A stretch of 64,000 nt of DNA from Piscinibacter sp047602365. GTDB taxonomy: Bacteria; Pseudomonadota; Gammaproteobacteria; Burkholderiales; Burkholderiaceae_C. The translations under genes were made by a program, and so were the position numbers. How positions within the stretch are numbered: the first letter of the stretch is position 1; the number at the start of each line of letters is the position of its first letter. This document shows, piece after piece, positions 37,268-45,360 of this stretch. The notes beneath the pieces are model-generated. The model worked only from the letters and a program-made list of their open reading frames with translations, ran no database searches and was not told the DNA's origin. The DNA lies in the NCBI GenBank assembly GCA_047602365.1, contig JASGHM010000001.1, positions 806,001 through 870,000 on the forward strand, written 5' to 3'.

Positions 37268-37948
37268 TCAGGGACCGAGGTGCGACGCCAGCTTGTCGCC
37301 AAGACGCCCCGCGACGGTGTCCCAGTCGGTGGAGACGCCGAGTCTAGCCAAGTCGACTGTCGACAGCCCTGCGTAGCCGCAAGGGTTGATGCCGTCGAAG
37401 GGGCTCAGGTCCATCGCCACGTTCAGCGCCACGCCGTGGTAGGTGCAGTGCCGGCTGACCTTGATGCCCAGCGCCGCCACCTTACCCAGGCCCTCGAAGG
37501 GGTCGCGGCGCGGGCCGGTCAGCGCCGCGTGGCCGGACGGGTCGTCCAGGCGCACGTAGATGCCCGGCGCACCGGCGACGCGGTGGCCGGTGATGCCGAA
37601 GCCCTCCAGCGTCTTCAGCACGCTCTGCTCCAGCCGGTAGACGTATTCCTTGACGAAGATGCCGCGCCGCTTCAGGTCGATCAGCGGGTAGGCCACCACC
37701 TGCCCGGGGCCGTGGTAGGTGACCTGGCCGCCGCGGTTGGTCTGCACCACCGGGATGCCGCCCGGGTTCAGCACATGGTCGGCCTGGCCGGCCACGCCCT
37801 GGGTGTAGACCGGCTCGTGCTCGCACAGCCAGATCTGGTCGGGCGTGGTGGCGTCGCGCTGCTCGGTGAAGTTGCGCATCGCGGCGACGGTGGCCGCGTA
37901 GTCGACGCGGCCGAGCCGCCGGACGAGCGGAGCCGGCGCGTCGCTCAG
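37268..37948 (-). CDS. lipB: Octanoyl-[acyl carrier protein] transferase, probable CTG start
   Basis: 226 residues when begun at CTG 37948. It transfers octanoyl from ACP to lipoyl domains. Conserved parts are TNRGGQVTYHGPGQVVAYPL, the catalytic region ALGIKVSRHCTYHGVALNV (acyl-Lys) and GINPCGYAGL (active Cys). The first ATG (37879) would remove the family's N-terminal strand (VRRLGRVDYAATVAAM). No ATG, GTG or TTG exists between it and the upstream stop. CTG overlaps the ybeD stop by 4 bases (CTGA), so a rare CTG start coupled to ybeD is the simplest reading. Confidence 0.9.
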   Translation of the reverse strand: MSDAPAPLVRRLGRVDYAATVAAMRNFTEQRDATTPDQIWLCEHEPVYTQGVAGQADHVLNPGGIPVVQTNRGGQVTYHGPGQVVAYPLIDLKRRGIFVKEYVYRLEQSVLKTLEGFGITGHRVAGAPGIYVRLDDPSGHAALTGPRRDPFEGLGKVAALGIKVSRHCTYHGVALNVAMDLSPFDGINPCGYAGLSTVDLARLGVSTDWDTVAGRLGDKLASHLGP

Positions 37949-38232
37949 AGCACCACCTTCACCATCGGGTGGGTGGACAGCGTGCGGTACAGCTCGTCGA
38001 GCTGCTCGCGGCTGGTCGCGGTGATGGTGATCGTCACGCCCAGGTAGTTGCCGGCCTTGCTCGGCCGGGTCTCGATGCTGGCCGCATCGAAGCCGGGGTC
38101 GAACTGCTGCGCGACCATCACGACAGCCTCGGCGAAACCCGCCACGTTCGCGCCCATCACCTTGATGGGGAACTGCGACGGGTACTCGATCAGCGACTGC
38201 TCGGGCGGAATCTCTCTCATGGTGGCGTTCAT
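37945..38232 (-). CDS. ybeD: DUF493 family protein YbeD
   Basis: 95 residues. The core reads SLIEYPSQFPIKVMGANV and NYLGVTITITATSREQLDELYRTL, an ACT-like ferredoxin fold typical of DUF493. Its biochemical role is not settled, but it is almost always found between dacA and lipB. The start at 38232 gives the usual length. Its stop overlaps the proposed lipB CTG start by 4 bases. Confidence 0.92.
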   Translation of the reverse strand: MNATMREIPPEQSLIEYPSQFPIKVMGANVAGFAEAVVMVAQQFDPGFDAASIETRPSKAGNYLGVTITITATSREQLDELYRTLSTHPMVKVVL

Positions 38233-38267
38233 GCTCCCGCAGATGGGGGCGACGGCCGCACTATCAA

Positions 38268-39155
38268 CTAGATCGACTGCGTCGCCTTGGCGCGCTGGTA
38301 GGCCTCGAACAGCTTCGCGTAGACCGGGCCGGGCTTGCCGCGCAGCGCGCCATGGCCGACCGGCTGCCCGTCGAGCTTGGTCACCGGCAGCACCTCCTTG
38401 GTGGCCGAGCTGAGCAGCAGTTCGTCGGCGGTGAGCACCTCGCCCTCGGGAATGGGCCGCAGGTTGTAGGCGATGCCCTGTTCCTCGCAGAGCTCGCGGA
38501 TCAGCTCGTAGCGGATGCCCTCGAGCACATGCTCGCTCTTCGGCGGGCCGAGCACCGCGCCCTCGTGCACCACCCAGACGTTGCTGGCCGAGGCCTCGGT
38601 CAGGTAGCCGTCGCGGAACATGATGGTCTCGACCGCGCCGTGGTCGGCCGACATCTGCCGCGCCAGCACGTTGCCGAGCAGCGAGGTGCTCTTGATGTCG
38701 CCGCGCTCCCAGCGGAAGTCGCGCGCCGTCACGCAGGCCACGCCGTGGTGGCGCATCTCCGCGGTGGCGTGTTTCATCGGGCTGGCCATCATGAAGACGG
38801 TCGGCGCGATGTCCGGCGGCATCACGTGATCGCGCAGCGCCACGCCGCGCGTGACCTGGATGTAGACCAGCTGGTCCTGGGCGCCGGTCTGCTCGGCCAG
38901 CGCGGCGACCAGCCTGCGCGAGCGCTCCAGCCACTGCTCGGCGCCGACCGGGTTGGCGATGCGCAGCTTGGCCAGGCTGCGGCCCAGCCGCGCCAGGTGT
39001 TCGTCGAAGCGGAACAGCCGGCCGCCATAGACCGGCACGACCTCGTAGATGCCATCGCCGAAGATGAAGCCGCGGTCGAGCACCGACACCTTGGCGTCGC
39101 GCAGCGGGCCGTACTCACCGTTGAGGTAGCACAGCGTGTCGGGCAAGGCTTGCAT
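38268..39155 (-). CDS. dat: D-amino acid aminotransferase (class IV PLP)
   Basis: 295 residues. The PLP lysine is in RGDIKSTSLLGNVLARQ. The substrate-side residues (DRGFIFGDGIYEVVPVYGGR) and the C-terminal ELLLSSATKEVLPVTKLDG are those of fold-type IV D-amino acid or branched-chain transaminases. Placement after a D-Ala-D-Ala carboxypeptidase favours D-alanine/D-glutamate metabolism for the cell wall. BCAT activity cannot be excluded by sequence. Confidence 0.92.
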   Translation of the reverse strand: MQALPDTLCYLNGEYGPLRDAKVSVLDRGFIFGDGIYEVVPVYGGRLFRFDEHLARLGRSLAKLRIANPVGAEQWLERSRRLVAALAEQTGAQDQLVYIQVTRGVALRDHVMPPDIAPTVFMMASPMKHATAEMRHHGVACVTARDFRWERGDIKSTSLLGNVLARQMSADHGAVETIMFRDGYLTEASASNVWVVHEGAVLGPPKSEHVLEGIRYELIRELCEEQGIAYNLRPIPEGEVLTADELLLSSATKEVLPVTKLDGQPVGHGALRGKPGPVYAKLFEAYQRAKATQSI

Positions 39156-39180
39156 GGCGGCTCCTGGCTGAACGGTCAGC

Positions 39181-40344
39181 TTACTTGATCCACAGGCGGA
39201 TGGCGTCCCAGGCGCGGCCGAAGATGCCGGCCTGCTCGACCGCTTCCAGCACCACCAGCGGCACCTCGGCCACCGGTGCGCCGGCCGGCGTGGTGACCTT
39301 CAGCACGCCGACCTTCTGCCCCTGGGCCAGCGGCGCGACCAGCGGGTCGGTGCGCTCGACCTTGGTCACCAGCTTGCTGCCCTCGCCCTTGGCGACGCTG
39401 ACGAACACGCCGGCCTCGGCGCCCAGCTTGGCCTCGTTGGTCTTGCCCTTCCAGACCTGCGCCGTCGAGATCGACTTGCCCGGCTCGAACAGGCGCACCG
39501 CGTCCCAGGCGGCATAGCCCCAGTTGAGCAGCTTCTGGCTTTCCGTGGCGCGTGCTTCCATCGAGGTCGTGTTGAGCACGACGCTGAGCAGGCGGCGCTT
39601 GCCGTTCGGGAAGTCACGCTGCGCGCTGGCGATCAGGCAATAGCCTGCCGCCTCGGTGTAGCCGGTCTTCATGCCGTCGACGGTCGGGTCGCGCGACAGC
39701 AGCACGTTGCGGTTGTTCTCGTTGCTCGCCGGTGCGCCCTCGTATCGGTACTTCTTCGTCGAGTAGATCGGATAGAACTCGGGGAAGTCGCGGATGATGC
39801 GCGAGGCGATCACCGACAGGTCACGCGCGCTGCTGTGGTGGCCCGGCTCGGTCAGCCCGGTGACGTTCTTGAACTGGGTGTTCTTCAGGCCGAAGGCCTG
39901 CGCCTGGCGGTTCATCATCTCGACGAAGGCCGGCAGCGTGCCGCCGACACCTTCGGCCAGCGCCACCGAGGCGTCGTTGCCGCTGTTGACGATCATGCCG
40001 CGCAGCAGGTCGGCCACCTTGGGGGTGTTGCGCGGCTCGATGAACATCAGCGAACCGCCGCCCTTGCGCTCTTCCCAGGCACGCAGCGACACCGGCAGGG
40101 TCTGCTCCTCGGAGATCTTCTTGTCGCGGATCGCGCTGAACACCACATAGGCCGTCATCAGCTTGGTCAGCGAGGCCGGGTCCGAGGGCGCGTCGGCATT
40201 GCGCTCGGCCAGCACCTGGCCGCTGGCCATGTCGAGCAGCAGGTAGCTCTTGGCGGCGATCTCGGGCGGCTGCGGCGCCTGCGCGCGTACGGCCAGAGGA
40301 AGGGCGAGGGCCAGCGCAGCCAGCCAGGCGGTCAGTCGTTTCAT
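39181..40344 (-). CDS. dacA: D-alanyl-D-alanine carboxypeptidase (PBP5/6 type)
   Basis: 387 residues with a signal peptide (cleavage after VRAQA). The penicillin-binding motifs are SLTK (DPASLTKLMTAYVVF), SGN (IVNSGNDASVALAEG) and KTG (DGMKTGYTEAAGYCL). The C-terminal amphipathic helix (AGIFGRAWDAIRLWIK) anchors it to the membrane surface, as in DacA/DacC. It trims the terminal D-Ala from peptidoglycan stem peptides. The start at 40344 (MKRLTAW) was chosen as it begins the signal peptide. It heads the operon with dat, ybeD, lipB and lipA. Confidence 0.95.
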   Translation of the reverse strand: MKRLTAWLAALALALPLAVRAQAPQPPEIAAKSYLLLDMASGQVLAERNADAPSDPASLTKLMTAYVVFSAIRDKKISEEQTLPVSLRAWEERKGGGSLMFIEPRNTPKVADLLRGMIVNSGNDASVALAEGVGGTLPAFVEMMNRQAQAFGLKNTQFKNVTGLTEPGHHSSARDLSVIASRIIRDFPEFYPIYSTKKYRYEGAPASNENNRNVLLSRDPTVDGMKTGYTEAAGYCLIASAQRDFPNGKRRLLSVVLNTTSMEARATESQKLLNWGYAAWDAVRLFEPGKSISTAQVWKGKTNEAKLGAEAGVFVSVAKGEGSKLVTKVERTDPLVAPLAQGQKVGVLKVTTPAGAPVAEVPLVVLEAVEQAGIFGRAWDAIRLWIK

Positions 40345-40406
40345 CGGAAGGGGTCGTTGCAAGGTCGAGGGTCCGAGCGCTGCCGGACACTAAGGTTCAA
40401 TGTCGG

Positions 40407-41033
40407 TCAGTCACCGCTGCCCGTGCGCAGTTGCTGCACCAGCACGGTCTTGAGCAGCCCGAGCTGGCCGTGGAAGAAATGGCCGGTGCCGGGGAAGACG
40501 ATCACCGGCAGCGCCTGCGGCCGCGCCCAGTCCAGCGTGGCGGACAGCGGCACCACGTCGTCGGCCTCGCCGTGGATCACCACGGTGTCGGCCGGCACCG
40601 GCGGACACTGCTGCTTCTGCGTCGACGGGCCGACCAGCGCCAGCCGCTGCGGCTTCGCATCATCGGGCAGCCGCGCCGCGGCCTGTGACGCGACGTAAGC
40701 ACCGAAGGAGAAGCCGGCCAGCAGCAGCGCCTCGCCGGGGCGGCGCTGCGCGGCGATCACCGCCAGCGCGTCGTCGATCTCGCCGCGGCCGTCGTCCCAG
40801 CCGCCTTCGGAGGCGCCGACGCCACGAAAGTTGAAGCGCACGCTGCGCCAGCCCAGCGCCACCACAGCGCGGGCGAGCGTCTGCGCAACCTTGTTGTCCA
40901 TCGTGCCGCCGTGCTGCGGGTGCGGGTGGCAGATCACCGCCACGCCGCGCTCGGCAGCAGCGGGTGCGTCGATGGCGCACTCGATCGCTCCGGCCGGACC
41001 GGGCACGAGCTGGCGAAGGGTCTGGCTGTTCAC
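40407..41033 (-). CDS. Alpha/beta hydrolase (COG2945 type)
   Basis: 208 residues. The HPHPQHGGTMDNKV motif is a hallmark of this group. The nucleophile elbow is LLLAGFSFGAYVASQ, with the acid in VIHGEADDVVPL and the catalytic His in FPGTGHFFHGQL. It starts at GTG 41033, which overlaps the stop of the upstream ferredoxin gene by 4 bases (GTGA), so the two are coupled. The substrate is unknown; members have been described as small cytosolic esterases. Confidence 0.88.
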   Translation of the reverse strand: MNSQTLRQLVPGPAGAIECAIDAPAAAERGVAVICHPHPQHGGTMDNKVAQTLARAVVALGWRSVRFNFRGVGASEGGWDDGRGEIDDALAVIAAQRRPGEALLLAGFSFGAYVASQAAARLPDDAKPQRLALVGPSTQKQQCPPVPADTVVIHGEADDVVPLSATLDWARPQALPVIVFPGTGHFFHGQLGLLKTVLVQQLRTGSGD

Positions 41034-41356
41034 CGGCCGACGTCGGGCGGCAGCAGCAGGCGCTCCACCACCTCGCCCTGCTTCAGGTGTTTGTCGACGA
41101 TCTCGTCGATGTCGTGCTGGTCCACGTAGGTGTACCAGACCGCCTCGGGGTAGACCACGGCGACCGGGCCGCCGGCGCAGCGGTCCAGGCAGCCCGCCTT
41201 GTTGACGCGCACGCCGCCTGGCCCGGCCAGGCCCTCGGCCTTGACCCGCGCCTTGCAGCGGTCGAAGCCGTCCTTGGCGCCATGCTGGGCGCAGGCGTTC
41301 TCGCCGTTGTCGCGCTGGTTGAGGCAGAAGAAGATGTGCCGTTCGTAATAGCTCAT
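41030..41356 (-). CDS. Thioredoxin-like [2Fe-2S] ferredoxin
   Basis: 108 residues. The four cluster ligands fit the thioredoxin-like ferredoxin pattern: Cys11 (HIFFCLNQ), Cys22 (ENACAQHG) and the pair in KAGCLDRCAGGPVAVVYPEAV. Such ferredoxins shuttle electrons or hold clusters in the cytosol. TAGAAT on the minus strand (41363-41368) ends 6 bases before the ATG, with no ribosome site, a good leaderless candidate. It forms a two-gene unit with the hydrolase downstream. Confidence 0.92.
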   Translation of the reverse strand: MSYYERHIFFCLNQRDNGENACAQHGAKDGFDRCKARVKAEGLAGPGGVRVNKAGCLDRCAGGPVAVVYPEAVWYTYVDQHDIDEIVDKHLKQGEVVERLLLPPDVGR

Positions 41357-41377
41357 GGCGCGATTCTAGGAGCGCGC

Positions 41378-42487
41378 TCAATCCTCGCCCCGCGCGGCGA
41401 CCCGCGACAGCAGGTAGGCTAGCGCCGCGTAGGGCCACAGCCAGCCCACCCACTGCGCCGCGCCGTGGAAGCGGATGAAGCGCCCCTGCTCCCAGGCCTG
41501 CAGGCTGTCGGCGAAGTACGGGTCGGCCGGCGCATGCGCGACCAGCGCCACCAGCCCCGACAGCGCGACCAGCCCGACGCCGGCCGCCACGCGGCGCGGC
41601 AGCAGCGCCAGCAGCACGGCCAGCAGCGTGCCCAGCGCCAGCCCCGCGGCGGCATTGGCGGTGCGCCAGGCCAGTGCGTGGTCGGGACCGAAGTTCAGCG
41701 CCGTCGACAGCGTGGTCGCCGCGACACCGAGCAGCGCAGCGCCGAGCACCAGCACCAGGCGCCGCCAGCCGGGCTGCGCGATGGCCAGCGCGATCATGCA
41801 GGGCGCCAGCAGGCCGAGCGACACCGTCGCCAGTTCCTGCCCGGCACCGAGCGGCTCGAGCGCCACATCGGCCTCCAGCCAGGGGGCCATCGCGTCGAGC
41901 GCCGGGCTGCCCTCGAGCAGCACGCGCAGGCCGTCCTGCAGGCGGGGCCACACTTGCCCCAGGCCCAGCGGCACCGGCGACGGGAACAGCAGGCCGAGCG
42001 GCCACAGCAGCAGCAGCGCCAGGCCGCCGGCGCTGCGCGCGATGAACCAGCGCTCGCGCAGCGCCTGCCAGCGCGCCACGCCGCCGAGCAGGTGGACCCC
42101 GAAGCCGAGAGCCACGCCGGCGGCGCTGCCGGCGATGTTGAGCCCGAGGTCGAGGTTCGATGCGACCCGGTTCGGCAGGTAGTTCTGCAGCAGTTCCATC
42201 GTGAACGACAGCAGCGCCCCGGCGCCCAGCGCCGCCAGCGCGCTGCGCCCCGGCGCGTGGCCGCCGCGCATGCCGGCGCCGAACACCAGCGCGCCGAGCG
42301 GCAGGTAGCCGAGCAGGTTGGAAACCAGGTCGAAGCCGGTCCAGTAGCGCGGCCAGGGCAGCAGCAGGAAGTGCAGCGGCGCATGGCCGGGCACGCGCCA
42401 GCCGCCGAAGGGGTACAGGCTGGCGTAGGCGATCAGCCCGGCGTACAGCCAGGCAAGTGGCACGGCGGAACTGCGCTGGTGATCCAC
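41378..42487 (-). CDS. VanZ-like integral membrane protein
   Basis: 369 residues from GTG 42487, with about nine or ten membrane helices. The VanZ-like part (residues about 1-130) carries GFDLVSNLLGYLPLGALVFG and SFTMELLQNYLPNRVASNLDLGLNIAGSAAG, the typical acidic/Asn pattern. The rest is a membrane domain rich in Leu, Ala and Gly. No function is certain; VanZ relatives affect cell-envelope stress or antibiotic tolerance. It lies 20 bases after hemJ in the same direction. No strong ribosome site was seen. Confidence 0.75.
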   Translation of the reverse strand: MDHQRSSAVPLAWLYAGLIAYASLYPFGGWRVPGHAPLHFLLLPWPRYWTGFDLVSNLLGYLPLGALVFGAGMRGGHAPGRSALAALGAGALLSFTMELLQNYLPNRVASNLDLGLNIAGSAAGVALGFGVHLLGGVARWQALRERWFIARSAGGLALLLLWPLGLLFPSPVPLGLGQVWPRLQDGLRVLLEGSPALDAMAPWLEADVALEPLGAGQELATVSLGLLAPCMIALAIAQPGWRRLVLVLGAALLGVAATTLSTALNFGPDHALAWRTANAAAGLALGTLLAVLLALLPRRVAAGVGLVALSGLVALVAHAPADPYFADSLQAWEQGRFIRFHGAAQWVGWLWPYAALAYLLSRVAARGED

Positions 42488-42507
42488 CGGCGTGCCGCCT
42501 TGCGCGT

Positions 42508-42936
42508 TCAGAAGGGCTTGACCACCACCAGCACGACGATGGCGGCGAACAGCAGCACGGTGACTTCGTTGAAGACGCGGAACCAGCGCTCGCTGCGGCG
42601 GTTGCTGAAGCGCTCGAACTGGCGCAGCACGGCGCCGCAGACATGGTGGTAGCCGATCGTGCCGACCACCAGCAGCAGCTTGGCATGCATCCAGCCGTTG
42701 CCCGGCCCGCGGCCGACACCGTAGTACAGCCACAGCACGAGGCCGAGCAGCAGCGCCGGCACCATCAGGATGCCGGCGAAGCGGTACAGGCGGCGCCCCA
42801 TCAGCAGCAGCCGCTCGCGCTCGGCGTGGCTGTCGGCCGGCACCGACGCGAGGTTGACGAAGATGCGCGGCAGGTAGAACAGGCCGGCGAACCAGGCGGC
42901 CACGAAGACGATGTGGAAGGCTTTGACCCAGAGCAT
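42508..42936 (-). CDS. hemJ: Protoporphyrinogen IX oxidase HemJ
   Basis: 142 residues with four membrane helices. The N-terminal LWVKAFHIVFVAAWFAGLFYLPRIFV contains the conserved His and Arg of HemJ, and WMHAKLLLVVGTIGYHH the conserved Lys and His. It oxidises protoporphyrinogen in heme synthesis. It is divergent from hemB, an early enzyme of the same pathway, across a 224-base gap that holds a candidate small RNA. GATAAT on the minus strand (42944-42949) lies 7 bases before the ATG. Confidence 0.93.
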   Translation of the reverse strand: MLWVKAFHIVFVAAWFAGLFYLPRIFVNLASVPADSHAERERLLLMGRRLYRFAGILMVPALLLGLVLWLYYGVGRGPGNGWMHAKLLLVVGTIGYHHVCGAVLRQFERFSNRRSERWFRVFNEVTVLLFAAIVVLVVVKPF

Positions 42937-42976
42937 CGGACCGATTATCGCGACATGCCGCGCGAGGCCCGCGGCC

Positions 42977-43006
42977 AAGAAAAACCCCGGCACGAAGGCC
43001 GGGGTT
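42977..43006 (-). terminator. Rho-independent terminator of the candidate small RNA (minus strand)
   Basis: A 9-bp stem AACCCCGGC (42983-42991)/GCCGGGGTT (42998-43006) with a 6-base loop, followed on the minus strand by five T, a C and two T. It stands upstream of hemJ, where no protein gene ends, so it must end a non-coding transcript or act as an attenuator. Confidence 0.8.
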
Positions 43007-43080
43007 CGAAAGCCTTATCGCTGTCATCACGGTAAGGCTCCTGCTCAGGGAGGAAAAGCAGGGGACAACGGCCTTGCGGC
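42977..43080 (-). ncRNA. Candidate small RNA between hemJ and hemB, three hairpins with anti-Shine-Dalgarno loop
   Basis: Minus strand, read from about 43080 down. A short GCC-GCAA-GGC stem comes first. Next is a stem CCTGCT/AGCAGG (43057-43062 with 43040-43045) whose loop is TTTCCTCCCTG, complementary to strong ribosome sites. Then a 7-bp stem AGCCTTA/TAAGGCT (43033-43039 with 43011-43017). Last is a terminator stem AACCCCGGC/GCCGGGGTT (42998-43006 with 42983-42991) followed by TTTTTCTT. The 5' end is not defined and no strong promoter is seen. A hemJ leader attenuator is the alternative. I recall a computationally described betaproteobacterial motif called anti-hemB at such loci, but cannot compare it here. 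Confidence 0.6.
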
Positions 43081-43160
43081 TATCATCCAGTTGTAACTTT
43101 AGCAGATGCAAAAGGGACTTGCGAACACTTCCGCAACCGTTCTTGTTGCAGCAGATTCCC

Positions 43161-44165
43161 ATGCAGACGCCGCCCCCCTTCCCCGCCAGCCGCCCGCGCC
43201 GCCTGCGCCGCGACACCTTCACCCGCGAGATGGTGCGTGAGCACCGGCTTCACCCCAGCGACCTGATCCTGCCGGTGTTCGTGCTCGCCGGCCACGGCGT
43301 GGTGCAGGACGTGGCCTCGATGCCCGGCGTGCAGCGCCTGAGCGTGGACCGCCTGCTGCCGGTGGCCGAGGACTGTGTGAAGCTCGGCATCCCGGTGATG
43401 GCGCTGTTCCCGGTGATCGACCAGGCGCTCAAGTTCGAGGACGGCCGTGAGGCGCTCAACCCCGAAGGCCTGGTGCCCACCGTCGTGCGCGAGCTGAAGC
43501 GGCGCTTCCCCGAACTCGGCGTGATGACCGACGTCGCGCTCGACCCCTTCACCTCGCACGGCCAGGACGGCCTGCTCGACCCGACCGGCTACATCCTCAA
43601 CGACGAGACGGTCGCGGTGCTCACGCAGCAGGCGCTGGTGCAGGCCGAGGCCGGTGTCGACATCGTGGCGCCGAGCGACATGATGGACGGCCGCATCGGC
43701 GCGATCCGCCTGGCGCTCGAGTCGCGCGGGAAGATCCACACGCGGATCATGGCCTACAGCGCCAAGTACGCCAGCGCCTTCTACGGCCCGTTCCGCGACG
43801 CCGTCGGCTCGGCCACCAACCTGGGCAAGAGCAACAAGAAGGTCTACCAGATGGACCCCGGCAACAGCGACGAGGCGCTGCGCGAGGTGGCGATCGACAT
43901 CGCCGAAGGTGCCGACATGGTGATGGTCAAGCCCGGCATGCCGTATCTGGACATCGTGCGCCGCGTGAAGGACCAGTTCCGCCTGCCGACCTTCGCCTAC
44001 CAGGTCAGCGGCGAGTACGCGATGCTCAAGGCCGCCGCGCAGAACGGCTGGCTGGACCACGACGCGGTGATGATGGAGAGCCTGCTCGGCTTCAAGCGCG
44101 CCGGCGCCGACGGCGTGCTGAGCTACTTCGCCCGCGACGCCGCACGGCTGCTGAAGGCAGCCTGA
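43161..44165 (+). CDS. hemB: Delta-aminolevulinic acid dehydratase (porphobilinogen synthase)
   Basis: 334 residues. It condenses two 5-aminolevulinates to porphobilinogen. The two active-site lysines are in MAYSAKYASAFYGPF and MVMVKPGMPYLDIV. The metal region reads DVALDPFTSHGQDGLLD, the Mg-type form without the three zinc cysteines. The allosteric Arg/Asp set typical of proteobacterial enzymes fits. It is divergent from hemJ and the candidate small RNA. Start ATG 43161 lies 19 bases before the conserved RPRRLRRD segment. Confidence 0.97.
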   Translation: MQTPPPFPASRPRRLRRDTFTREMVREHRLHPSDLILPVFVLAGHGVVQDVASMPGVQRLSVDRLLPVAEDCVKLGIPVMALFPVIDQALKFEDGREALNPEGLVPTVVRELKRRFPELGVMTDVALDPFTSHGQDGLLDPTGYILNDETVAVLTQQALVQAEAGVDIVAPSDMMDGRIGAIRLALESRGKIHTRIMAYSAKYASAFYGPFRDAVGSATNLGKSNKKVYQMDPGNSDEALREVAIDIAEGADMVMVKPGMPYLDIVRRVKDQFRLPTFAYQVSGEYAMLKAAAQNGWLDHDAVMMESLLGFKRAGADGVLSYFARDAARLLKAA

Positions 44166-44184
44166 ACGGGCGGGAGCGCAGCGC

Positions 44185-45282
44185 ATGCGCGTCTTCCACG
44201 TCAGCGGCGAGCAGTTCACCGAGCTGCCGGCACTGCCCGAATCGCTGCCGACGAGCGGCTACCTGTGGGTGGGCGCCGCGCGGCGCGAGTTCGAGGTGCA
44301 GACCGCGACGCTGCAGGCCGCGCTGCAGGCCTGGACCGGCGGCACGCTGGTCGACCTGCATGTCTCCGACCTGCTCAACAACCAGCTGCCCTCGCACTTC
44401 GACTACACCTCGGGCTACGACCTGCTGGTGTTCCGCCGCCTGGCCGCCGGCGCCGGCACGGCCGGCAGCTTCGTCGACGAGACCCAGGGCACGCTGGCCT
44501 CGGCCAAGCAGGCGCTGGAGGCCATCGACACCAGCCCGGTCGGCTTCGCGGTGTTCGACCGCGTGCTGCTGACCGTGCACCCGACCGATTGCCTGGTGCG
44601 CGAATACTTCGCCGGCCGCCTGGCGCAGCAGGCGCAGCCCAGCGACTCACGGGTGGTGGCACGCATGCCCAGCAGCCCGGCCGACCTGATGCTGCGCATG
44701 GTCAACCACATGGTCGACAGCTACCTCGAGCTGCGCCGGCTGCTGACGCGCCAGTTTGCGCATCTGCAGCAGGAGCTGTTCCGCCCGCGCAGCAACTTCC
44801 GCAACTGGCAGCTGCTGCTGGAGTCGCGCAACGCGCTGCACCTGCTGGAAGACACCTGCGAGGACCAGCGCAGTGCGGTGATGGAGTGGATCGACGCGCT
44901 CGACGAGTGGCCGGACACGCCCGACAAGACGGCGCGCCGCGAGCGCGAGCTGCTGCGCCTGCGCTCGCGCGACGTGGTCGAGCACATCGAGCGTGTGCTG
45001 ACCCACGTGCGCCGGCTCGAATCGTCGGCCGAGACGGCGGTGCAGATGCACTTCGCGGCGCAGAGCCACCGCACCAACGCGATCATGCGCACGCTGACCG
45101 TGCTGACGGCGATCTTCCTGCCGCTGAACCTGGTGACCGGCTTCTTCGGCATGAACTTCGACGCGCTGCCGCTGATCCACAGCGCCACCGGCTTCTGGAT
45201 CGCCGCAGCCGTGATGCTGATGCTGGGCATCGGCCTGAGCGTGTTCTTCTGGCGCAAGAACTACCTGGGCAGCCGGCATTGA
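44185..45282 (+). CDS. CorA-family magnesium/divalent metal transporter
   Basis: 365 residues. The C-terminal GMN motif (GFFGMNFDALPLIHS) sits between the two membrane helices (TLTVLTAIFLPLNLVTGF and FWIAAAVMLMLGIGLSVFFW), with a long cytosolic helical domain before it (REREL, LRLRSRDVVEHIERVL). The ion is not decided by sequence; ZntB-like zinc transport is possible. It starts 19 bases after hemB, so it may be co-transcribed. The EamA gene follows directly at its stop. Confidence 0.92.
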   Translation: MRVFHVSGEQFTELPALPESLPTSGYLWVGAARREFEVQTATLQAALQAWTGGTLVDLHVSDLLNNQLPSHFDYTSGYDLLVFRRLAAGAGTAGSFVDETQGTLASAKQALEAIDTSPVGFAVFDRVLLTVHPTDCLVREYFAGRLAQQAQPSDSRVVARMPSSPADLMLRMVNHMVDSYLELRRLLTRQFAHLQQELFRPRSNFRNWQLLLESRNALHLLEDTCEDQRSAVMEWIDALDEWPDTPDKTARRERELLRLRSRDVVEHIERVLTHVRRLESSAETAVQMHFAAQSHRTNAIMRTLTVLTAIFLPLNLVTGFFGMNFDALPLIHSATGFWIAAAVMLMLGIGLSVFFWRKNYLGSRH

Positions 45283-45360
45283 GCGCGCCGCAGTTCAGCG
45301 CGACGCCAGCTCGGCCTGCTGGTCGGCCTGACGCTGGTATGGGGCCTGAACTGGCCGATC

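Noticed and set aside
43007..43222. Cys-rich minus-strand peptide starting MGICCNKNGCG between hemJ and hemB
   Set aside because: The frame has no stop before the terminator hairpin and runs on through hemJ; no ribosome site precedes it. A non-coding RNA explains the stems better.
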